This document shows, piece by piece, positions 58,340 to 64,000 of a DNA stretch of 64,000 nt (position 1 is the stretch's first letter; every line of letters starts with the position of its first letter). Origin of the DNA: Rhyacophila brunnea (taxonomy: Eukaryota; Arthropoda; Insecta; Trichoptera; Rhyacophilidae); the NCBI GenBank assembly GCA_022495005.1, contig JAGYXB010000135.1, positions 3,534,001 through 3,598,000 of the forward strand, in the 5' to 3' direction. The notes below the pieces were generated by a model. It searched no databases. It was given only the letters and a program-made list of their open reading frames with translations, and was not told where the DNA came from. The position numbers and the translations under genes are program-made.

Positions 58340-59330
58340 CCAGGATCAATCCACTGCTGGATAAAGGCCCCCCTAGCCTGATTCTATTCCTTTCTGTCAT
58401 TTGAATTCCTGTATTTATCAAAATCGGTGATATTATATTTATCCTCATATTCATATCGTCATCATAATCATCGACCTGAACCAATTCACTGCTGGATAAA
58501 GGCCTCCCTACCCTGATTCTACTCCTTTCTGTCATTTGAATTGCTGTATTTATCAAAATCGGAGATATTATATTTATCTACATATTCGTATCGTTATCAT
58601 CATCATCATCAACTAGGAATCAATCCACTGCTGGATGAAGGGTTCCGCAACCTGATTCTACTACTAGCAGTTAAACGAATTTGTGATACTATATATTTAT
58701 ATCATCCTTATCGACATCGACCTGAACCAATCCACTGCTGGATTAAGGCCTCCCTAGCCTGATTCTATTCCTTTCTGCATTTTAATTGCTGTATTTATCA
58801 AAATCGGTAATATTATATTTATCTACATATTCATATTGTCATTATCGTCATCGACCTGAACCAATCCACTGCTGGATAAAGGCCTCCCTAGCCTGATTCT
58901 ACTCCTTTCTGTCTTTTGAATTGCTGTATTTATCAAAATCGGTGAAATTATATTTATCTACATATTCATATCGTTATCATCATCATCACTAGGATCAATT
59001 CACTGCTGGATGAAGAGTTCCCTAGCCTGATTCTATTCCTTTCTGTCATTTGAATTGCTGTATTTATCAAAATCGGTGATATTATATTTATCTACATATT
59101 AATATCGTTATCGTCACCATCGACCTGATCCAATCCACTGCTGGATAAAGGCCTTTCTACCCATATTCTACTCCTATCTGTCATTTGAATTGCTGTATTT
59201 ATCAAAATTGGTGATATTATATTTGTCTACATACTCATATCGTTATCATAATCATCATCAACTAGGATCAATCCACTGCTGGATGAAGGATTCCGCAACC
59301 TCATTCTACTACTATCAGCGAAATGTCAAA
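58340..59330 (+). repeat. tandem satellite, eight units of about 135 bp
   Basis: The landmark YCACTGCTGG occurs at 58,351, 58,486, 58,625, 58,732, 58,866, 59,000, 59,135 and 59,273, giving spacings of 135, 139, 107, 134, 134, 135 and 138 bp. Each unit has CACTGCTGGATAAAGGCCTC, CTGATTCTACTCCTTTCTGT, AATTGCTGTATTTATCAAAA and a (ATC)n-rich end. The word 'CATCATCATC ... TCCACTGCTGGACAWAGG' is familiar from insect RTE/SINE 3' ends, so the array may be an amplified retroelement tail. Some units differ (GGATGAAGG rather than GGATAAAGG). The short frames across it are repeats, not genes. Confidence 0.9.
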
Positions 59331-60881
59331 CTGTCTGACGTGAATAAAAAACCCATCCCGAAGAGAAAACTATGGCGCCATCTATGCATACTTCACAATT
59401 ATATTAAAATCCAACACCGCCTAGCCGTCTGCAAGACCTAGCGAGACAGACTGGCGAGAGCCAGCTGGCTCAGCTAGTAAGAATAAATGACAGAAATGTA
59501 AATGGATTTATATAATAATATGTAATGATCTCTGTATAATATTATGATGTATACCAATCACCGTATGACACTAATGATGTATCCAGTGTATTTGAGAGTT
59601 GTGCCTTGTTTATTACAGTTATTTTACAATAATTAACTAGGTGGGTAGGTACCATAATATTTTGAAGAATGCTTCCAATTGCATATTTTAATGCTAGATA
59701 CAGAAGTAGGTACCTATTTTTGCGGTCGTTAAGCGGAGATATTTTATCGTAATCTTACGTAAATCCATCTTATCTCTCCATGAGAAATATTGCGTTTTGT
59801 AATCGAAATAGGTACGAGGCATTGTATCACTGATACTATCAGTTACCTACTAACATGACATTTGAAAGTGACAGATGAAGCAGCCATTTTGAATGGCGTG
59901 TGACGTCAGATTGCTCACGTCACAAACAGTGCTTTACGCTATATGATGGAAAATCAGTTAAATAGCTTATAAAGAATTTGGGAATCTCATACATACGACA
60001 CTACAGTTCGAGCGCGCCGACTCTACTTGATTCCAAATGAATCCAATTAGAATCTCATTTTGTTTTTTTATTGCCTCACGCCCATAGATTTTATTGAGAC
60101 GGGGGGTTTCATAGACAGGTTGCACATAGTATATAGTCTGTAATAATGAATTGCGCCATGTGCGCGCACAAGGAGGGGGGTTTGAGCTCTTGTATCGGAA
60201 ACCGATGGCCGTATGGCATAGATAATATTTGAGCATTGAGATCAAATTCATGTCTAAATAAAACACTTAAAAATACGTAATAAAAACAACTGGAATATAA
60301 GGGAAAGACAGAAGAAAATATGTAGGTAAGGAAATACAATCATATCGTGTACCTGTATTTATATAAAATTCAGAATGATTAAAAAAGATCAGATTTCTGG
60401 GTCGTGAATACAAAAAGGAAGAACACACGGTGAAAACCCAGAAATCTATTACAATTCAAAAGGAAAGCAAGTAGGTGCTCGTATTAAGTCGTACCTATCA
60501 AATTAATGCTCGTATTGAATTTAATAACATTGGAACATTACTGTCTGGAATGCTCCACAATCAACGCGCGATTTTTGTATCTAAATGCTATACGGCCATC
60601 TCTTTCCACTACCACAGCTTACAGTAAACTGTGATATGGCGAAATGTAGTATGTGCAATTTACACGACGTAACCAAAGGATCGATACTTGCAAGTTCATA
60701 TTTGTATCAAATAATGCCTAAGTACCTACATGCATAATGATTACCTATTCAATTACATATTATGGTACTCGTACGTTAGACACGTACTGTGTTTATAAAA
60801 TCGTGTGAAATCATAACGATAGGCTGCAAGTGGTCAGTAAGTTAAGAATCGCTGATCAAAAAAATAACAGTATATTCTGAC
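59331..60881. other. non-coding stretch
   Basis: No gene or mobile element is supported. The minus frames around 59,967-60,339 overlap in two phases and have no recognisable domain. Confidence 0.35.
60794..60838 (+). promoter_or_regulatory. possible core promoter upstream of the signal-peptide exon
   Basis: TATAAAA (60,794-60,800) is followed by TCAGT (60,834-60,838). The spacing is about ten bases longer than usual, so this is suggestive only. Confidence 0.2.
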
Positions 60882-61005
60882 ATGCGTAGGATGTATAATA
60901 TTGTATGTGATGGGACAACGGGTTTTCGAGTCCTTTCAATGCTCATTTTTATTTTCCTTACAGTTATTTATATTTCAGCTTCTGCTGGGTGTAGGTATGA
61001 AAACG
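60882..61005 (+). CDS. candidate first coding exon with signal peptide
   Basis: From ATG at 60,882 the frame gives MRRMYNIVCDGTTGFRVLSM, then LIFIFLTVIYISASAGC and RYEN, ending at AACG|GTAAGA, a good donor at 61,005. The hydrophobic core (about residues 18-34) with small residues before a cysteine looks like a cleavable signal peptide or a membrane anchor. Upstream there is TATAAAA at 60,794 and TCAGT (an insect initiator-like word) at 60,834, about 40 bp apart, which is somewhat long. Downstream exons were not identified. It may be the start of a small secreted-protein gene; chance cannot be excluded. Confidence 0.3.
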
Positions 61006-61165
61006 GTAAGAAAGCAATAAGCGACCTCGTGTCTATACAGTCCACACTATGCAAAAGCGGAGCTTCCACCTCTACGCGGAGACATCGCATCTTTATTCGT
61101 TTGACTTTGAGAGGTACGGAGGGGATTAGATTCTGCTGAAGAGAAAGATGAATCGATTATAAGTT

Positions 61166-61911
61166 GTATGCATGTTATACAGAATGTGTGAAATTGCGTA
61201 TCATATGAAATCCGCAAAATTTTGCCTATTTCATGAAAAATGCAAACCCGTTGCCTTATTCATGAATTAGGCAAAATATCTGCCAAGTGCGTGAATTCGG
61301 CTGGGTAGTATGGAATTCTTATACTGTCAACATGACATTAGAAAAAAAAAATTTAATACGGATGGTTTTATTAGTTATAATTGGGCATAATATAATATCA
61401 TTATTATTAGGTTAGGGTTTGTAATCCTGAATTCAACTGAATGTCCATTTTGAGGATAGCTAACAACTGTCAACAAACTATCAAATCATACTATCCCAAA
61501 GAAACAATCGACCATTGCCTGATACCCAAGCACGAATCAAATCGCGAAAATACTTTTTAATAAAATTCTTCCGTTATCATATTATAGTTCTAGATTTTTT
61601 TTTTGGGCATAGTAAATGGATATGAACGTCATTGTAGTTATTGATTGTTATATTTTTTATATAATCAATGACATTTGACACCCATAGTTAGTTTGATTAG
61701 GTGCAAAAAACACCATCGGAGAGCCACTATCTAATTTGCCCAATGCATGAACTAGGCAGAAAAATTACTGCCGAATTCGCACACTCGGCAGATATTTTAC
61801 CTAATTCATGTATAATGCGACGGGCTTGCATTTTTCATGTACCTAATAGGTAAAATTTTGCCGATTTCATGTAATATGTAATTTCACGCATTCGGCGTAA
61901 CATGCATAATA
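61166..61911. mobile_element. foldback element with about 140-bp inverted repeats
   Basis: The left arm (61,166-61,305) reads TATGCATGTTATACAGAATG, TGAAATTGCG, CGCAAAATTTTGCC, CATGAAAAATGCAAACCCGT and CATGAATTAGGCAAAATATC. The complement of the right arm (about 61,735-61,911) reads TATGCATGTTACGCCGAATG, TGAAATTAC, GGCAAAATTTTACC, CATGAAAAATGCAAGCCCGT and CATGAATTAGGTAAAATATC. The 430-bp centre has no recognised frame. No target duplication is seen. It lies just 3' of the signal-peptide exon candidate. Confidence 0.8.
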
Positions 61912-64000
61912 TTGTGTCTCATTTTCCATTAATTTTAGTACTTTAGACGTAGGTTCAATCTGTAATCTAAAAATAACTCTGATAAGACTATTAAAAATAA
62001 AATAAAACTATATAATGTACGACGTGTCAAATGAAAAACCACAGGTACAATGGAATGAATGAATGAGTATGCCGAATGGAAACGTTCAACGTCAGATGTA
62101 TGCGAGCAGCAGAATATTATAGTTTTTGTAAGGTGGTAAGAATTATTTACTTGTGATAACGCGCGCGACATACGATTTGAAGTCAAAATTTTTGCTTACA
62201 ATTACTATTAAAATTCTGATTACCCGCGTCAGTTTATGTTGCCCTAATAACTCGCAGTCGCTCGGGAATACGACAGAAACCGCAGAGCGACCACATGCGA
62301 CGACGTGCAAGTCAATTTCGTCGAACCGCCACAAGTGTTTCGTTTATTCGGATTTTCGAAAAACCACTGCAATTATTTGCGATACCTAACGATTAATCTG
62401 CCGGATCTGGATATTTTTTGACAAACGGCCCGCGTATAGCGATGCCGTGAACGGTCAACAATCTCAACTATCTTTCGACCAAGCTACACAAATTATTAGT
62501 GTCTAAACTATTTAATTTATCATAGGAAATGTAGTTCCAGGTCAGGTTCTCAGGTCGATTTAGAAACGTCAGATAGATCATTTCCATTTCAATACGTTTC
62601 AGGAAATTTGTCGAATTTTCTCGCCTTTGAAGTTTCATAGAACATCCATCCTGTTTCTTCATTCAGTATTTGACGGCTTGCAGTTACAATATTGCAATAT
62701 ACCCGATATATTAATTATTTACAGATTTCTTAAATAATTGGTAGTGAGTAATAGATTATCGACAAAGAGCATAGGTTGTAATTCATGTGATCCCCATCCT
62801 CAGTAATGAGACAAAGAATGAGAATAGTCAGTTTGTCACCGGCATAAACGGGGAGACAATACTCATCGTAAAGTATTTCCGCACCTTGCACGGACGTTTG
62901 TTCGACCGATCGAATCCGAAACGACTTTCAATCATCACAATCATCGAATCGCCGACACATTACTCAAGTTATTAGGCGCGCAGAAAGAATGAGGGGAGAT
63001 ATTTACTAACTGTAGTAATATTATTATGCATTTAATCATTTGTGTACCTACTCTTGTCGAATTCGAAATTTCTGTATAAATTTATTTTATTGCACTGCCG
63101 ATATATTTTAATATGACGTATTATTTGGATTCGTCCCATTAAAATGTCATTATTTTTCTTAAGGTGAAATGATTAGAATGAAGTTAACGGGAGATTGACT
63201 TATAATGTCTGTATTGCTGTGGGTACATATATGTGTACATATTTATTAAATTTGATAACGAGAAAAACAGTGTTAAACAGCGCCTCTAGTAATCTCACGC
63301 GAAAGGTCAGGTCAGGTTTAGCAAACATACCGCGTTTCTTTGGTGTGCGGGGAGTTGAAAATATAAAGAAATTTCCGTTCAAAAATCGCTCGCGGTAGAA
63401 CTGTGCGTGTATGGGGAAATAACACAATGTAACCCAAGGCCATTCATTTTAACAGCAGGAAGACGAAACAGAAATCACGAGTATCAGGGTCGCAGTAAAA
63501 TAGTAGAGGTGTTAAAAAGGCGGTGATTATTAGCGCCAGTGTCGTTCAGATTCGGAACGACGCGTTTTGAGATCATCGAGCCAGAAAACGACGGCGTTCG
63601 AATGCATTACTAGGAGTGCAGCAAATACAATGGATGCATTCGATTTGCATGTTACTGATGAATTAGCAACCCAATATTAAATATTATGACAATATACCTA
63701 GATACGACGACAATATTTTTAAAGTGATTGCTTAGTGATTTTCTACACAATAAATTGCCATTAGCTAATATAATGTGGAATAAAATATTATTTTCAAATT
63801 TTCATACTTTAAAATAATAATACTTATTATAATATGAAATTGTAATACATACTTATAAAAAACATCGACAGATGTCGATAACATAGGAAATGGTAAAAGA
63901 ATCATAAAATAATACAATTATTATTATTAAAATATCTGACAATCCTAGAATGAATTGAAATACCTACATCCTAGATTACCGTGGTCCCAAACTTATTTTT
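61912..64000. other. non-coding stretch to the window edge
   Basis: Short frames overlap in opposite strands at 62,143-62,389 and 63,195-63,427, and none resembles a known protein. A minus frame at 62,662-62,468 (MKKQDGCSMKLQRRENSTNF ...) is open in two phases, which suggests a decayed repeat. The edge is AT-rich. Confidence 0.35.

Noticed and set aside
58296..58762. Frames on both strands across the satellite
   Set aside because: They are translations of the about 135-bp unit and repeat themselves with the period of the array.
1..64000. A bacterial-style defence or biosynthetic cluster, or CRISPR array
   Set aside because: No adjacent co-oriented genes, Shine-Dalgarno sites or regularly spaced short direct repeats occur; the only tandem array has about 135-bp units of insect retroelement type.

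Overview
The window reads as eukaryotic, most likely insect, nuclear DNA. It is AT-rich (by eye about two thirds A+T), has almost no long open frames, and is full of short GTAGGTACCTAC-type and AATATTATTATA-type runs that I associate with aphid (Hemiptera: Sternorrhyncha) genomes. Some Lepidoptera share the first motif, so 'aphid-like insect' is an inference and not a proof. There are no bacterial-type operons, ribosome binding sites, rRNA genes or CRISPR arrays. Intact canonical tRNA genes were not seen, only tRNA-like repeats.

Host coding sequence is sparse. The best host gene is one protein-coding exon on the minus strand at 48,320-48,847. It carries the conserved N-terminal domain of a NOL4 (nucleolar protein 4)-like protein and ends in a consensus splice donor. 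A short plus-strand exon-like segment ending in a strong donor lies 175 bp away at 48,065-48,145, inside what would be the first coding intron. A minus-strand frame at 6,273-6,566 has coding-like codon use and membrane segments but no recognised family. A possible signal-peptide-coding exon sits at 60,882-61,005 and a possible 62-nt microexon at 802-863.

Most of the rest is transposon sequence at several stages of decay. From left to right: a repeat with a nested TA-flanked MITE (1.2-1.8 kb); a decayed hAT element (6.9-7.6 kb); a non-LTR retrotransposon tail abutted by a hAT MITE (7.9-8.7 kb); an apparently intact piggyBac element with a 544-residue transposase (9.9-12.6 kb); a 2-kb hAT element with a perfect 8-bp target duplication, split by a non-LTR fragment (15.7-17.7 kb); hAT MITEs with target duplications (28.0-28.8 kb); a tRNA-derived SINE split by a putative 1.23-kb solo LTR (33.8-35.25 kb); a Harbinger-like MITE next to an RTE-type reverse transcriptase remnant (41.3-41.9 kb); a MITE with another SINE inside (50.7-51.4 kb); a third copy of the CAGTGACGTCCC hAT MITE (52.0-52.6 kb); a cluster of foldback elements joined by a repeated 15-bp spacer (57.2-58.2 kb); and an eight-unit, about 135-bp tandem satellite (58.35-59.3 kb).

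GC-rich, CpG-rich islands of 150-350 bp occur at about 8.9, 13.2, 19.3, 23.4, 26.5, 29.0, 30.3, 36.0, 42.3 and 50.4 kb. They lack convincing open frames. Within a large gene desert beside a NOL4-like exon they may be promoters or enhancers, but that is a guess. I found no clear multi-gene 'system'. The notable material is the intact piggyBac element, the datable nested insertions, the foldback-to-satellite structures and the isolated exon candidates.
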